A stretch of DNA of 64,000 nucleotides, from NCBI GenBank assembly GCA_034927345.1, contig JAYFQE010000008.1, positions 96,318-160,317 of the forward strand, read 5' to 3'. The translations under genes and the position numbers were made by a program. Under the pieces are notes generated by a model. That model saw nothing but the letters and a program-made list of their open reading frames with translations, was not told the DNA's origin and did not search any database. Positions 18,962 to 27,888 of the stretch are shown here, in pieces; position 1 is the stretch's first letter; each line of letters opens with the position of its first letter. The stretch comes from JAYFQE01 sp034927345. Lineage in GTDB: Bacteria; Bacillota; Clostridia; Saccharofermentanales; UBA5734.

Positions 18962-19726
18962 ATGTCACAGGCATTGAGAACAGCCGCATCCGGCATGGCG
19001 GCGCAGCAATTGCGCATGGACACGATTGCCAACAATATTGCCAATATCAACACGAACGGTTTTAAAAAAAGCCAGGTGAATTTTGCCGACGCGGTTTATA
19101 CAACCCTGACCAATCCGGCCAACACGGCTTCCGCAGATAACCTGCAGCGCGGACATGGCACATTGACAGCGTCAACCAAAACCAATTATAAAACCGGCAT
19201 CCAGCAGGAAACCGGCCGTTCGCTCGACCTTGCCATTCAGGATGAAGGTTTCTTCGCCCTTGAACAGGCAGACGGCACGGTTCGTTATACCCGGGACGGC
19301 GCTTTCCAGGTCAGTGATGACGGTACCAATACCTGGCTGGTCAATAGCGGCGGACAGTACTTATTGGATACGGCCGGCAACCGGATCGGCGTTCCGTCGG
19401 GAGATGATCTGGCTCAGGCCGTTGTCTCCAACAACGGACAAGTTGTCGTATCCGGCCGGCCAGCAGCGACAATCGGCATCTGGCAGTTTACCAACGAAGC
19501 CGGACTGGAAGCAACCGGCAATAAATCGTGGCAGACCACAGCCGCTTCCGGCGCCGCTGAAGCGGCCGATCCGGATTTGCGGCAGGGTTTTCTGGAACAG
19601 TCCAACGTCGATCTGACGGACGAATTGTCCAGCCTGATCGTATCACAAAGAGCATACGCCCTGATCGGACGGGCGATATCAGTAGCCGATAACATGAAAG
19701 CAACAGAAAACGATATCAGACGATAA
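18962..19726 (+). CDS. flgG: Flagellar distal rod protein FlgG-like
   Basis: Second rod protein of the pair, 254 residues, beginning MSQALRTAASGMAAQQLRMD with NNIANINTNGFKKSQ and ending in the LEQSNVDLTDELSSLIVSQR block. This matches FlgG/FlhP axial proteins. AAGGAG lies just before ATG 18962. The transcript continues into a leader with a CsrA-type hairpin and flgM. Confidence 0.9.
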   Translation: MSQALRTAASGMAAQQLRMDTIANNIANINTNGFKKSQVNFADAVYTTLTNPANTASADNLQRGHGTLTASTKTNYKTGIQQETGRSLDLAIQDEGFFALEQADGTVRYTRDGAFQVSDDGTNTWLVNSGGQYLLDTAGNRIGVPSGDDLAQAVVSNNGQVVVSGRPAATIGIWQFTNEAGLEATGNKSWQTTAASGAAEAADPDLRQGFLEQSNVDLTDELSSLIVSQRAYALIGRAISVADNMKATENDIRR

Positions 19727-19736
19727 ACGGTTCATA

Positions 19737-19759
19737 GACGATCGCAGGATGCGACCGTC
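19737..19759 (+). promoter_or_regulatory. Hairpin with AGGAT loop in flgM leader (possible CsrA site)
   Basis: The flgG-flgM spacer holds an inverted repeat, 19737-19745 with 19751-19759, nine pairs with one A-C mismatch and a five-base loop AGGAT. CsrA binds GGA in such loops. The flgM ribosome site GGGAGG lies about 10 nt further downstream. The structure is seen in sequence; CsrA binding is inferred. Confidence 0.45.
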
Positions 19760-19782
19760 ATCGGTCAGGGAGGTATAGAAAT

Positions 19783-20076
19783 ATGAAAATTAATCCGAAT
19801 ATAAGTGCCGGCGCGATTCAGCGTTACAACCATGTTATCCGCCAGACCAAAACAGGAGAAACGGCTTCGACAGGTTCCGGCCAGACTCAGGACCGGGTTG
19901 AATTGTCGGCGGAAGGTCTGCAGTTTTCCGAGATGGTCAAGGCTGCCAGGAACGCTTCTGATTTCTCGACTGAAAAAGTCGACGCCATCCGCCAGAGTAT
20001 TCAGGACGGAACTTATCAGATGTCGTCGCCGGCGGTCAGCCAGAAAATCATTGAGGAAAACCAATATGAGCGTTGA
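19783..20076 (+). CDS. flgM: Anti-sigma-28 factor FlgM
   Basis: FlgM holds FliA inactive until it is exported through the finished hook. The 97-residue product has a disordered N-terminus, a DRVELSAEGLQFSEM block typical of FlgM, and the C-terminal sigma-binding helices (STEKVDAIRQSIQDGTYQM). It starts at ATG 19783 after GGGAGG and overlaps the next gene by 11 nt. Confidence 0.9.
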   Translation: MKINPNISAGAIQRYNHVIRQTKTGETASTGSGQTQDRVELSAEGLQFSEMVKAARNASDFSTEKVDAIRQSIQDGTYQMSSPAVSQKIIEENQYER

Positions 20077-20566
20077 GCTGCAAGACTTGCTGATCCTCTT
20101 GACTCAGGAAAAAGACTGTTATAGCCAGTTACTGGATCTGGCCGGCGATAAAAAAAAGGCGATTATCGCCGACCAGGTAACCCGGCTGGACCAGATCGTC
20201 AGCCAGGAGGAAAGTACTCTGGCGAATCTGAAAAAACTGGAAAACAGCAGACTGGATTTCATCCGCCAGACCGCTGCGCGCTGCCGGATCCCGGAGAAAG
20301 ACCTGACCCTGAGTCAATGGCCTTTTCCGACAAGCAGCGAAGAAAAACAACAGATCGACGCCCTGCAGACCGGTTTTAAGCAGATTATAACCACGCTGGC
20401 TGAACAGAACCAGCTCAACAACCGGCTGATCGATATGCATTTCATGCTGATCGATCAATTGCTCTTCAAAAAAACACAGACAAAAACCCAATTGCAGTAT
20501 ACGCCGAATGGCGGTTTGGATCAGACTCGGAACCAAACCGTCAATCTGATTGATCGCGTGATGTGA
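20066..20566 (+). CDS. flgN: FlgN-type flagellar export chaperone
   Basis: The 166-residue, all-helical protein with ELQDLLILLTQEKDCYSQLL near its start matches FlgN chaperones, which escort FlgK and FlgL to the export gate. Start ATG 20066 lies inside the flgM end. It sits directly between flgM and its clients flgK and flgL, the standard place. Confidence 0.85.
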   Translation: MSVELQDLLILLTQEKDCYSQLLDLAGDKKKAIIADQVTRLDQIVSQEESTLANLKKLENSRLDFIRQTAARCRIPEKDLTLSQWPFPTSSEEKQQIDALQTGFKQIITTLAEQNQLNNRLIDMHFMLIDQLLFKKTQTKTQLQYTPNGGLDQTRNQTVNLIDRVM

Positions 20567-20573
20567 GGGACTT

Positions 20574-22073
20574 GTGAGTACTACATTTTTTGGATTAGAA
20601 AGCGCCCGCAAAGCTTTGGCCGCAAGTCAAAAAGCCATTGATGTCTCCGGCCACAATATCGCCAACGCCGATACCGTAGGCTACACCCGCCAGCGTCTGA
20701 CGCTGGCTGCGATCGAGCCGAAGATCAGCAGCGGCCGTTATCTGAACTCGGAGCGCGGCGTTGTGGGCGCCGGCGTCGAGATCATCACGGTAGAACAAGT
20801 GCGCAGCGAGTTTCTGGACCAGCAGTATCGTAATGAAACCTCGCTGAAAGGCGAATGGAGTACCCGAGCGGATGCCTTGTCCTATATCGAAACCCTTTTT
20901 GATGAACAGGACGACACCGGCATTACCGCAGCTATATCTGATTTTACCGACAGCCTGCAGGAGATGTCCAAAGACCCGGTTAATAAAGAATACCGGACCA
21001 ACCTGCTGCAGAACGGTTTAAAAATGACCGAAACTTTTCAACATTATGTCAGCCAGCTGACCGACAAACAAACGGAGCAGAACAGCCAGGTTGAAGTCCT
21101 GGTCGGCCAGATAAACGATCTGGCGGCTTCCGTCAGCGATCTGAACCAGCAAATAGCCCGTTATGAATTAAGCGGCCAGAAAGCAAACGACTTGCGCGAC
21201 CAGCGCAATCAGATGCTGGATCAGTTGTCCGGACTGGCGGAAATCAGCTACACCTATAATAGTCAGGACCAGCTGACCGTCAATCTGGGCGGCCAGATTT
21301 TGGTCGAGAATGATACGGTACACAAACTGGCTCTGGCGAAAACCATCGATAATCCGGTAACCGGTCAGGCCGACAGTCTTTATGAAGTTCAATGGGAAGA
21401 AACGGGAAATGCCGCCACCATAACGGGCGGCAACCTGAAAGCTTATCTGGATCTGCGCGACGGCAATTCTGCAGAAACGATCGGCATACCCTGGCTGGTC
21501 GGCCAGTTGGATACTCTGGCCAATTCCATGGCAACCGAGTTTAATAAAATTCACCAGCAGGGCTGGACCTTGCCGGTCAACGGCGCGTCGACGACCGGCG
21601 TCCTCTTTTTCAAACAATCGGCCGATATCGACGGTAATCTGTTGGCGGTACGGGCTGCTGATTTTACCGTCGACGACGCCATAAAAAACGACGTCTATCA
21701 GATTGCCGCCTCGTCGGCGCAAGTCGATGCCGCCAATATCAATAACGGCAATAAAGAAAATATCCAGTCCCTGATCGATCTTTTTAATCAAACCGATCTT
21801 GACACGATCGGCAGTTTCAACAGTTATCTCAAGAGTTTTGTCGGATCGATCGCTGTCGAGACTTCCCACACCAACAAAATGCTCTCCAGCGAAACCGTCC
21901 TGACCGACAGCATCGACCAGCAGCGTCAGGCGTTATCCGGCGTTTCTCTGGATGAAGAAATGACCAACTTGATCAAATGGCAGCACAGCTATTCCGCTGC
22001 CGCCCGGATCATCACCACGGTTGACGAGTATCTGGATGTCCTGATCAATAAAACAGGCGTTGTCGGCCGCTAA
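20574..22073 (+). CDS. flgK: Hook-filament junction protein FlgK (HAP1)
   Basis: FlgK joins hook to filament. The 499-residue product begins with FFGLESARKALAASQKAIDV and HNIANADTVGYTRQRL (HAP1 N-terminal domain) and ends with VSLDEEMTNLIKWQHSYSAA, the typical C-terminal helix. The start is GTG 20574, immediately after flgN. Confidence 0.96.
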   Translation: MSTTFFGLESARKALAASQKAIDVSGHNIANADTVGYTRQRLTLAAIEPKISSGRYLNSERGVVGAGVEIITVEQVRSEFLDQQYRNETSLKGEWSTRADALSYIETLFDEQDDTGITAAISDFTDSLQEMSKDPVNKEYRTNLLQNGLKMTETFQHYVSQLTDKQTEQNSQVEVLVGQINDLAASVSDLNQQIARYELSGQKANDLRDQRNQMLDQLSGLAEISYTYNSQDQLTVNLGGQILVENDTVHKLALAKTIDNPVTGQADSLYEVQWEETGNAATITGGNLKAYLDLRDGNSAETIGIPWLVGQLDTLANSMATEFNKIHQQGWTLPVNGASTTGVLFFKQSADIDGNLLAVRAADFTVDDAIKNDVYQIAASSAQVDAANINNGNKENIQSLIDLFNQTDLDTIGSFNSYLKSFVGSIAVETSHTNKMLSSETVLTDSIDQQRQALSGVSLDEEMTNLIKWQHSYSAAARIITTVDEYLDVLINKTGVVGR

Positions 22074-22106
22074 TGCAGCCATCAAGTTTCATGAGGAGGG
22101 AAAACC

Positions 22107-23060
22107 ATGCGCGTGACGAATAATATGCTGATCAGCAATTACTTGACCAATTTAAATAAGAATATGAAATCCATGAACCTGTACGAATCGCAGCTGTCGT
22201 CTTATCAAAAAATAACCCGGCTGTCCGATGATCCGATCGGTGTCATCAGCAGCATGGATATCCGCAGCAAGCTGCGCGACCTGACCCAATATCAAAAAAA
22301 TGTCGATGACGCCCAGTCCTGGCTGACCGAAGTGGAAACGGCGGCCATGGATCTCAATGATTCTGTCAAATCAGCCTATGAGAGCGCCATGCAAGCGGCG
22401 ACCGGCACGCAGGCAGCTGATGAAAAGGCTTCCATTGCCGCTTATATCAAGCAATTGCGCGAGCATGTCGTCCAGACTGCTAATTCGACATACGGCGATA
22501 AATATCTTTTTGGCGGGTATAACGTCAGCAGCGCTCCTTTTGTCGACTCAGGCAGCGCTGTCCTGTACCAGGGCAACATCGATCTGACGGCCCTTGACCC
22601 GGCAAACGCCGCCGACAAAGCAACCATTGATCAATTGAACAGCGAGCAGGTTTCTTTTGAGATCGGCCGCGGCCTGGATATGTCGGTGACCTTTTCCGGA
22701 GCCGAGGTCATGGGAACCGGCGATGATAATCTGATCAAGATGCTGGATGATTTCTATAATCTCTTGCAGTCGGACGGCAGCAGCGCCGATATCGCCGCTA
22801 TCGGCCAGCGTTTTAAAGAAAAGCAGAATGACATTCTGGCTCTGGTTGCCGACGTCGGCGGCCGCAGCAACCGCCTGGAGCTGGTGGCTAACCGTTATGA
22901 GTCGGACGAATTGAATTATGAAACCATCCGTTCCGGGATCGAGGACATCGATCCCAGTGAAGTGATCATGAATTTTAAAATGGCGGAATCGGTCTATAAC
23001 GCTGCCTTATCCGTCGGCTCGCAGGTGCTCATGCCGTCGCTGATGGATTTCCTGAACTAA
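22107..23060 (+). CDS. flgL: Hook-filament junction protein FlgL (HAP3)
   Basis: FlgL is the second junction protein. The 317-residue product opens MRVTNNMLISNYLTNLNKNM with YQKITRLSDDPIGVISSM, the flagellin-like N-terminal domain of HAP3, and ends in a flagellin-type C-terminal helix. GAGGAGGG precedes ATG 22107. A short spacer leads to fliW. Confidence 0.95.
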   Translation: MRVTNNMLISNYLTNLNKNMKSMNLYESQLSSYQKITRLSDDPIGVISSMDIRSKLRDLTQYQKNVDDAQSWLTEVETAAMDLNDSVKSAYESAMQAATGTQAADEKASIAAYIKQLREHVVQTANSTYGDKYLFGGYNVSSAPFVDSGSAVLYQGNIDLTALDPANAADKATIDQLNSEQVSFEIGRGLDMSVTFSGAEVMGTGDDNLIKMLDDFYNLLQSDGSSADIAAIGQRFKEKQNDILALVADVGGRSNRLELVANRYESDELNYETIRSGIEDIDPSEVIMNFKMAESVYNAALSVGSQVLMPSLMDFLN

Positions 23061-23085
23061 TAGAACATTATGGAGGATTGTGAGT

Positions 23086-23565
23086 ATGCAAATACAAACA
23101 GCTTTATTTGGTCAACTTGATGTGGCTTCGGAAAAAATCATCCATTTTTCCCAAGGCATACCCGGTTTTGAAAATCTGCATGAATTTGCCATTGTCATTT
23201 TAGAACAGACACGGCCGTTCTTATGGCTTCAGGCCCTGGATGAAGATGTTGCCCTGCCGGTGATCAGCCCGTTCGATATTTCGCCGGATTATTCGCCGCA
23301 AATCGACGACGAAGTATTCAGCACCTTGAAGATCAGCAGGGAAGAAGATCTCCTGGTCCTGAGTGTCGCGGTTATCCCGGAACAAATCAGCAAGATGACC
23401 GCCAATATGGCAGCGCCGGTCCTGATCAACATCGCAGATAATCTGGGCCGTCAGGTTTTGGTCGAGGGCGGCGATTATCAAGTGCGGCAGCCGATTTTCG
23501 CTGAAGTCAGCCAAAAAATGTATAGGGAGAAAAGCAATGCTGGTATTAACGAGACGAAGAAATGA
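23086..23565 (+). CDS. fliW: Flagellar assembly factor FliW
   Basis: FliW binds flagellin or CsrA and so tunes flagellin translation. The product of about 159 residues has the FliW core, with FSQGIPGFENLHEFAIV near the start. ATG 23086 follows TGGAGG; GTG 23080, six nt earlier in frame, is an alternative. The 3' end overlaps csrA by 29 nt, the conserved fliW-csrA arrangement. Confidence 0.96.
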   Translation: MQIQTALFGQLDVASEKIIHFSQGIPGFENLHEFAIVILEQTRPFLWLQALDEDVALPVISPFDISPDYSPQIDDEVFSTLKISREEDLLVLSVAVIPEQISKMTANMAAPVLINIADNLGRQVLVEGGDYQVRQPIFAEVSQKMYREKSNAGINETKK

Positions 23566-23788
23566 ATCGATTATCCTGGACCATTCCATTAAGATAACGA
23601 TTCTGGAAATTGATTCCGACAGGATCCGCATCGGCATTGACGCTCCGCATAACATGAAGATCATGCGGGCTGAGCTTCTGGACGAAATCAAAAATGCCAA
23701 CCGGGAAGCGATCCGCACGGACCTTGATTTTTTACAGCAATGGCAGCCGGAACAGCCGGATAAAAAGACTGAGGAAAATTGCATTTAA
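23537..23788 (+). CDS. csrA: Carbon storage regulator CsrA
   Basis: Small RNA-binding dimer that blocks translation at GGA motifs. The 83-residue product starts MLVLTRRRNESIILDHSIKI, has the IRIGIDAPHNMKIMRAEL block with the conserved RNA-contact Arg, and a longer acidic tail than Bacillus CsrA. It lies between fliW and flagellin, its expected partner and main target. Confidence 0.97.
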   Translation: MLVLTRRRNESIILDHSIKITILEIDSDRIRIGIDAPHNMKIMRAELLDEIKNANREAIRTDLDFLQQWQPEQPDKKTEENCI

Positions 23789-23792
23789 GCCC

Positions 23793-23819
23793 TAAAGTTG
23801 TGGGAAAACAATCCGATAT
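23793..23819 (+). promoter_or_regulatory. Sigma-28 (SigD) promoter of flagellin
   Basis: TAAA at 23793-23796 and TCCGATAT at 23812-23819 are separated by 15 nt, one base off the SigD consensus TAAA-N15-GCCGATAT. It lies just after csrA and 168 nt before the flagellin start, so the flagellin mRNA has a leader of about 160 nt. Confidence 0.85.
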
Positions 23820-23942
23820 ATATGATTGAAAGGATCAGGCAGGTTGCCAATGGCGCCGTTGGCCAAGCTGGAAGATCCCGATATAACAAAAACAAATCGT
23901 CCAAGAAACACACAATCCCCAATGATTACTGACTCTCATCAA

Positions 23943-23956
23943 GGGCACGGACGCCC
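23943..23956 (+). promoter_or_regulatory. CsrA-type hairpin in flagellin leader
   Basis: GGGC (23943-23946) pairs with GCCC (23953-23956), leaving the loop ACGGAC, a classic GGA-in-loop CsrA site. A second GGA lies in the ribosome site AGGAGG at 23972-23977, 10 nt before the start. Two sites of this kind, one upstream hairpin and one at the ribosome site, match the FliW-CsrA-Hag control known in Bacillus. Binding here is inferred. Confidence 0.7.
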
Positions 23957-23986
23957 GCAGCACAAAACTCAAGGAGGAAATTCCCA

Positions 23987-25420
23987 ATGCGTATCAATAA
24001 TAATATCATGGCCATGAATACCCAGCGTCAATTATCGATCAATGATAACAAAACCGCAAAATCAGTTGAAAAATTATCATCCGGCTATCGGATCAACCGC
24101 GCCGGCGACGATGCCGCCGGTTTGGCAATATCCGAAAAGATGCGCGCTCAGATCCGCGGTCTGACCATGGCATCCAAGAACTCCCAGGACGCTATCTCTC
24201 TCGTGCAGACGGCTGAAGGCGCCCTGACCGAAACCCACTCCATCCTGCAGCGTATGCGCGAGCTGGCTGTCCAGTCCGGCACAGACACCAACGACGGCAA
24301 TGTCGGCGCCACAACTTCCGGCGCCGTTGACCGCGCCGCTCTGAATACGGAATTCTCGGCTCTGAAAGAGGAAATCAACGACATCGCGTCGCAGACGGCT
24401 TTCAACGGCAAGAAACTGCTGGACGGCAGCATCTCCGGCTCCAAGATCAATACGGAATCCACCATTTTTAACACCCTGGGCACTGCCGACATCGGCATGG
24501 TCGGCGACGCCAAAGCCGGCACCTACACCGCGCTCACTTATACCCAGGCCAGCGCGGCCGGCAATGCGATCGGCGCCGATGCCGCCACCTATATCGAAGC
24601 GGCCGACATAACGGTTGACAATACGGCCAAAGCCGGCGATTACAGCATTTCTCATGATGGCACCAATTGGCACGCGTCGTTGGGCGGCGTCAACCAGGAA
24701 ATAACGGTTGACGGAGACACGATCAGTTTTGCCGGCATCCACATCAATACCGACGACCTGACAACGCCGGCGACCAACTATACCGCGGCGAAAACCATCA
24801 CCGTTACCGCGGCTAAAATTGATGCCACCTATACCCCGGCCGGCGGCGGCGCGACGGTTGCCTTGACCGGCAGCTTTGATGCCGACGGATCCGTTACGCT
24901 TAAGGACAACACTATCCCGGCCGCACCGGTCAGCTATGGCATCCAAATCAACGCGAGCGCTATTGGCGTTGGCAAAATGACAACTGGTTCCGCTGTAGCC
25001 GGCTCCCTGGTTGTCGAGTCAACCGGCGGCAGCCTGACCATCCAGACCGGATCGAACGCCAACGAGACCATGAGCATCAGCGTCGGCGCCATGGACACCA
25101 CATCCCTGCTTCTCGCCAATGCCTCGATCGATACTCATGACAACGCTTCGACGGCAATCACCAGCGTCAACACGGCCATCAACACGGTTTCCACCCAGAG
25201 AGCTAAGCTTGGCGCTTACCAGAACCGCCTCGAACACAAGATCGCCAACCTCGACACGTCTGCCGAGAACCTGCAGTCGGCCGAATCCCGTGTCCGCGAT
25301 GTGGACATGGCCAAAGAAATGATGGAATATACCAAGAACAACATTCTCTCGCAGGCCGCGACCGCGATGTTGGCTCAAGCAAACCAGGCTCCGCAGGGCG
25401 TCCTCCAACTCCTGCAATAA
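23987..25420 (+). CDS. fliC: Flagellin
   Basis: Filament subunit of 477 residues. The N-terminal D0/D1 domain (MRINNNIMAMNTQRQLS, LSSGYRINRAGDDAAGLAIS, MRELAVQSGTD) and C-terminal D1/D0 domain (AENLQSAESRVRDVDMAKEM, ending GVLQLLQ) are canonical. About 220 residues of Thr/Ala/Gly-rich variable D2/D3 domain lie between, longer than Bacillus Hag. Codon use is biased to C-ending codons, fitting high expression. It is followed by a strong hairpin. Confidence 0.97.
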   Translation: MRINNNIMAMNTQRQLSINDNKTAKSVEKLSSGYRINRAGDDAAGLAISEKMRAQIRGLTMASKNSQDAISLVQTAEGALTETHSILQRMRELAVQSGTDTNDGNVGATTSGAVDRAALNTEFSALKEEINDIASQTAFNGKKLLDGSISGSKINTESTIFNTLGTADIGMVGDAKAGTYTALTYTQASAAGNAIGADAATYIEAADITVDNTAKAGDYSISHDGTNWHASLGGVNQEITVDGDTISFAGIHINTDDLTTPATNYTAAKTITVTAAKIDATYTPAGGGATVALTGSFDADGSVTLKDNTIPAAPVSYGIQINASAIGVGKMTTGSAVAGSLVVESTGGSLTIQTGSNANETMSISVGAMDTTSLLLANASIDTHDNASTAITSVNTAINTVSTQRAKLGAYQNRLEHKIANLDTSAENLQSAESRVRDVDMAKEMMEYTKNNILSQAATAMLAQANQAPQGVLQLLQ

Positions 25421-25427
25421 GCTTCCT

Positions 25428-25475
25428 GAACCAGAATCGGGGAGGGACCGGGAAACCGGCTCCTCCTTCCGGTTC
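25428..25475 (+). terminator. Strong hairpin after flagellin
   Basis: An inner CCGG-GAAA-CCGG tetraloop stem extends through GGGGAGGG/TCCTCCTT and an outer GAACC/GGTTC pair, giving a stem of about 17 pairs with one mismatch and small internal loops. There is no real T-run (CATTTAA follows), so it may be a partial terminator or a 3' stabiliser that raises flagellin mRNA over fliD. Confidence 0.55.
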
Positions 25476-25499
25476 ATTTAACAGCATGAGGTACAGAAA

Positions 25500-27011
25500 A
25501 TGTCTTCGACAAGTTCAGCCAGCAGTATGATTCGCCTAAGCGGCATGGCATCCAATCTGGATACGGATTCGATCATCAAAAATCTGATGAAAATCGAACA
25601 GATGAAGGTCGATAAAGTAGTCAGGCAGAAAATCAAGCTGGAATGGAACCAGACCGCCCATAAAGCCGTCAATACCCAATTGACGGATTTCCGCTCGAAA
25701 TACATGAGCGTCTTGTCCTCATCAAATCTTTATTCTTCCACGGCCTTCAAAGCGCTGCGCATTGACCAAAACAGCACCGACGCCGTGACCGTGACCGCCG
25801 GAGCAGGGGCCGACACCGGCTCGCATACCATCAATTCCATCACGCAGCTGGCTGCGGCAGCCACAACGTCAAGTGAAAACATCGCTTCGTCGGCAATCAG
25901 CAAATACAGTACGCTGGAAACCTTATCGGCCAGCTTAAATGTTCCGCTGACCTTTGGCGGAGATCAATCCGATACAGTCTCTTTTAAAATTAATGATGTG
26001 GCCTTTTCTTTTAATAAGACAGATACGCTGGACCAGGTGATCAATAAGGTCAATTTCAGCGAGGCTAAAGTCTGGATGTCTTATAGTTCTTTAAGCAACG
26101 GCTTGAAAATCGAGTCCCGCACAACCGGCGCGTCGTCGTCGGTTAAAATCGAAAACACATTGGGCAACGCCTTCGGCGCCGACACGGCGTCATCAGCATT
26201 CGGCATAGCCGCCGGGACAACAGCCAACGGCAAGAATGCCATCTTGAAAATCGACGGTTACGCCGTAGAGAAAAGTGAGAATTCATTTATCATCGACGGA
26301 CTGACTTATAAACTGAAACAAAAAACCGATGTCCCGGTCACTTTTTCCGTAGAGCAGGATGTCGATACCGTTGTCAGCAAGGTGAAACAGTTTGTAACCG
26401 ATTATAATACGCTCGTTGAATCGCTCAACAGCACGCTCAGCGAAAAAGTCGATTCCGACTATTATCCGTTGACCGATACGGAAAAAGAAGAGATGAGCGA
26501 AGATGAAATTACGCTTTGGGAAAATAAAGCCAAAGCCGGCATCATGCGCAATGACAGCCAACTGACCGGACTGATGGACGATATGCGCTCGATGATCTAC
26601 GACAAAGTCGAGGGAATCGGCAAGAGCTTATCAGATATCGGTCTTACAACAGGATCCTGGTATGAAAAAGGCAAGTTGGTTTTAGATGAAACGAAATTTA
26701 AAGACGCCTTGTCCAACAATCCGGATGAAGTATCCGCCCTTTTTACCCAGTCGGCTTCTGCCGGCAGCACCAACGTGTATGGCGAGCGCGGATTCCTGCC
26801 CAGGTTGGTTCAGGGCATCACAGACTACAATAAAACGTATGACAGCGATGAGGTTGATCAGAAAATAGGCAATCTCGAAGACAAAATCGATGAAATGAAC
26901 GATAAGCTGGAAACCAAAGAAGAACAACTGTGGAGTAAATTTTCCGCAATGGAAACAGCTTTATCGAAGATGAACTCACAAAGCAGCTGGTTATCCCAGC
27001 AATTCTCCTGA
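25500..27011 (+). CDS. fliD: Flagellar filament cap protein FliD (HAP2)
   Basis: FliD caps the filament and helps flagellin fold. The 503-residue product has the HAP2 N-terminal block (IRLSGMASNLDTDSIIKNLM) and a C-terminal HAP2 part ending in KMNSQSSWLSQQFS. It starts at ATG 25500 with only a weak GAGG site and is followed by its chaperone gene fliS. Confidence 0.95.
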   Translation: MSSTSSASSMIRLSGMASNLDTDSIIKNLMKIEQMKVDKVVRQKIKLEWNQTAHKAVNTQLTDFRSKYMSVLSSSNLYSSTAFKALRIDQNSTDAVTVTAGAGADTGSHTINSITQLAAAATTSSENIASSAISKYSTLETLSASLNVPLTFGGDQSDTVSFKINDVAFSFNKTDTLDQVINKVNFSEAKVWMSYSSLSNGLKIESRTTGASSSVKIENTLGNAFGADTASSAFGIAAGTTANGKNAILKIDGYAVEKSENSFIIDGLTYKLKQKTDVPVTFSVEQDVDTVVSKVKQFVTDYNTLVESLNSTLSEKVDSDYYPLTDTEKEEMSEDEITLWENKAKAGIMRNDSQLTGLMDDMRSMIYDKVEGIGKSLSDIGLTTGSWYEKGKLVLDETKFKDALSNNPDEVSALFTQSASAGSTNVYGERGFLPRLVQGITDYNKTYDSDEVDQKIGNLEDKIDEMNDKLETKEEQLWSKFSAMETALSKMNSQSSWLSQQFS

Positions 27012-27031
27012 TCTTGGCGGGGGCGGCATTT

Positions 27032-27436
27032 ATGTATGCATTGAATCGCGGTTACGCGCAATACCGGGAACAGAGCGTAATGACGGCTAGTCCGGCCGAG
27101 TTGGTTGTGATGCTTTATGACAGTTGTCTGCGTCAGATCCGTTTAGCCGGATATGCCATGGAAAACAATAAAACGGAAGACGCTCATCAGGCGTTGATTA
27201 AGGCAGAGGATGTTCTGACAGAGCTGATGCGCAGTCTTGATTTCCAGTATCAGATCGCCAACGATCTCTATCAGCTTTATGAATATATCTATTACGAATT
27301 GGTGAAGGCTAATGCCCATAAGGATCCGGTATTGCTCGGGCCGGTTGAAGAACTCTTGCAGGGTTTACGCGGCGCGTGGCAGGAAGCCGGGCACCAGAAC
27401 CGGTTATCGGCGGCTGCCAATGGAGATGTTTTGTGA
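27032..27436 (+). CDS. fliS: Flagellin export chaperone FliS
   Basis: FliS binds flagellin C-termini before export. The 134-residue product has the MTASPAELVVMLYDSCL block diagnostic of FliS. I chose ATG 27032 (MYALNRGYAQYREQ), as FliS proteins normally start MY-A, rather than in-frame TTG 27014. A GGGGGCGG stretch serves as ribosome site. It overlaps the next gene by 4 nt. Confidence 0.94.
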   Translation: MYALNRGYAQYREQSVMTASPAELVVMLYDSCLRQIRLAGYAMENNKTEDAHQALIKAEDVLTELMRSLDFQYQIANDLYQLYEYIYYELVKANAHKDPVLLGPVEELLQGLRGAWQEAGHQNRLSAAANGDVL

Positions 27437-27846
27437 ACTGTCACGATGAAATGAACTCGCTGATGCGGACAATTCGTGAGGGACTGTCGGCCATGCTGGA
27501 TCTGGTCCTGGCCATCGAAACCGCCCTGTCTGTTGAAGATATCGGGAAACTCACTGAACTGCTGGCCGGCAGAGACGACCTGATGCAGAAGCTCGGACCG
27601 GATATCCAGAAATTTCGGCAAATGGAACAAACAATCCGCCCCGACCCGGAAGATCTGCAAAAGCAGAATCAACTGTTGGCCGATATCAAATCCCATGATC
27701 AAGGCAACATCCAAACGACCGAAAAGCTGCGGCAGCTTTACCAGGACGCGCTATTTGAAAATAAACAGCACAAGCAGATGCTGCGTTATGCGCCCGGTTC
27801 GGCGGTGAAAACAGAAAAGCCTCATTATCTGGATACAAAGAGTTGA
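27433..27846 (+). CDS. FliT-like flagellar chaperone (putative)
   Basis: Helical protein of 137 residues starting at GTG 27433, which overlaps the fliS stop (GTGA). It has no strong motif I can name. Size, all-alpha charge pattern and the place right after fliD-fliS are those of FliT, the FliD chaperone. The DUF-type Firmicutes FliT proteins are very divergent, so the call is mostly positional. Confidence 0.55.
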   Translation: MNCHDEMNSLMRTIREGLSAMLDLVLAIETALSVEDIGKLTELLAGRDDLMQKLGPDIQKFRQMEQTIRPDPEDLQKQNQLLADIKSHDQGNIQTTEKLRQLYQDALFENKQHKQMLRYAPGSAVKTEKPHYLDTKS

Positions 27847-27888
27847 TGCAACCGGAACCTAATCCAAGGATGGAAGGAATGATGTTGC

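Noticed and set aside
23826..24017. 63-codon frame in the flagellin leader
   Set aside because: Overlaps the flagellin ribosome site and start in another frame and has no homology that I recognise; the region is better explained as a regulatory leader.
24077..24946. 289-codon open frame antisense to flagellin
   Set aside because: Gly/Val/Arg-rich shadow produced by the biased codon use of the flagellin gene; no ribosome site or domain.
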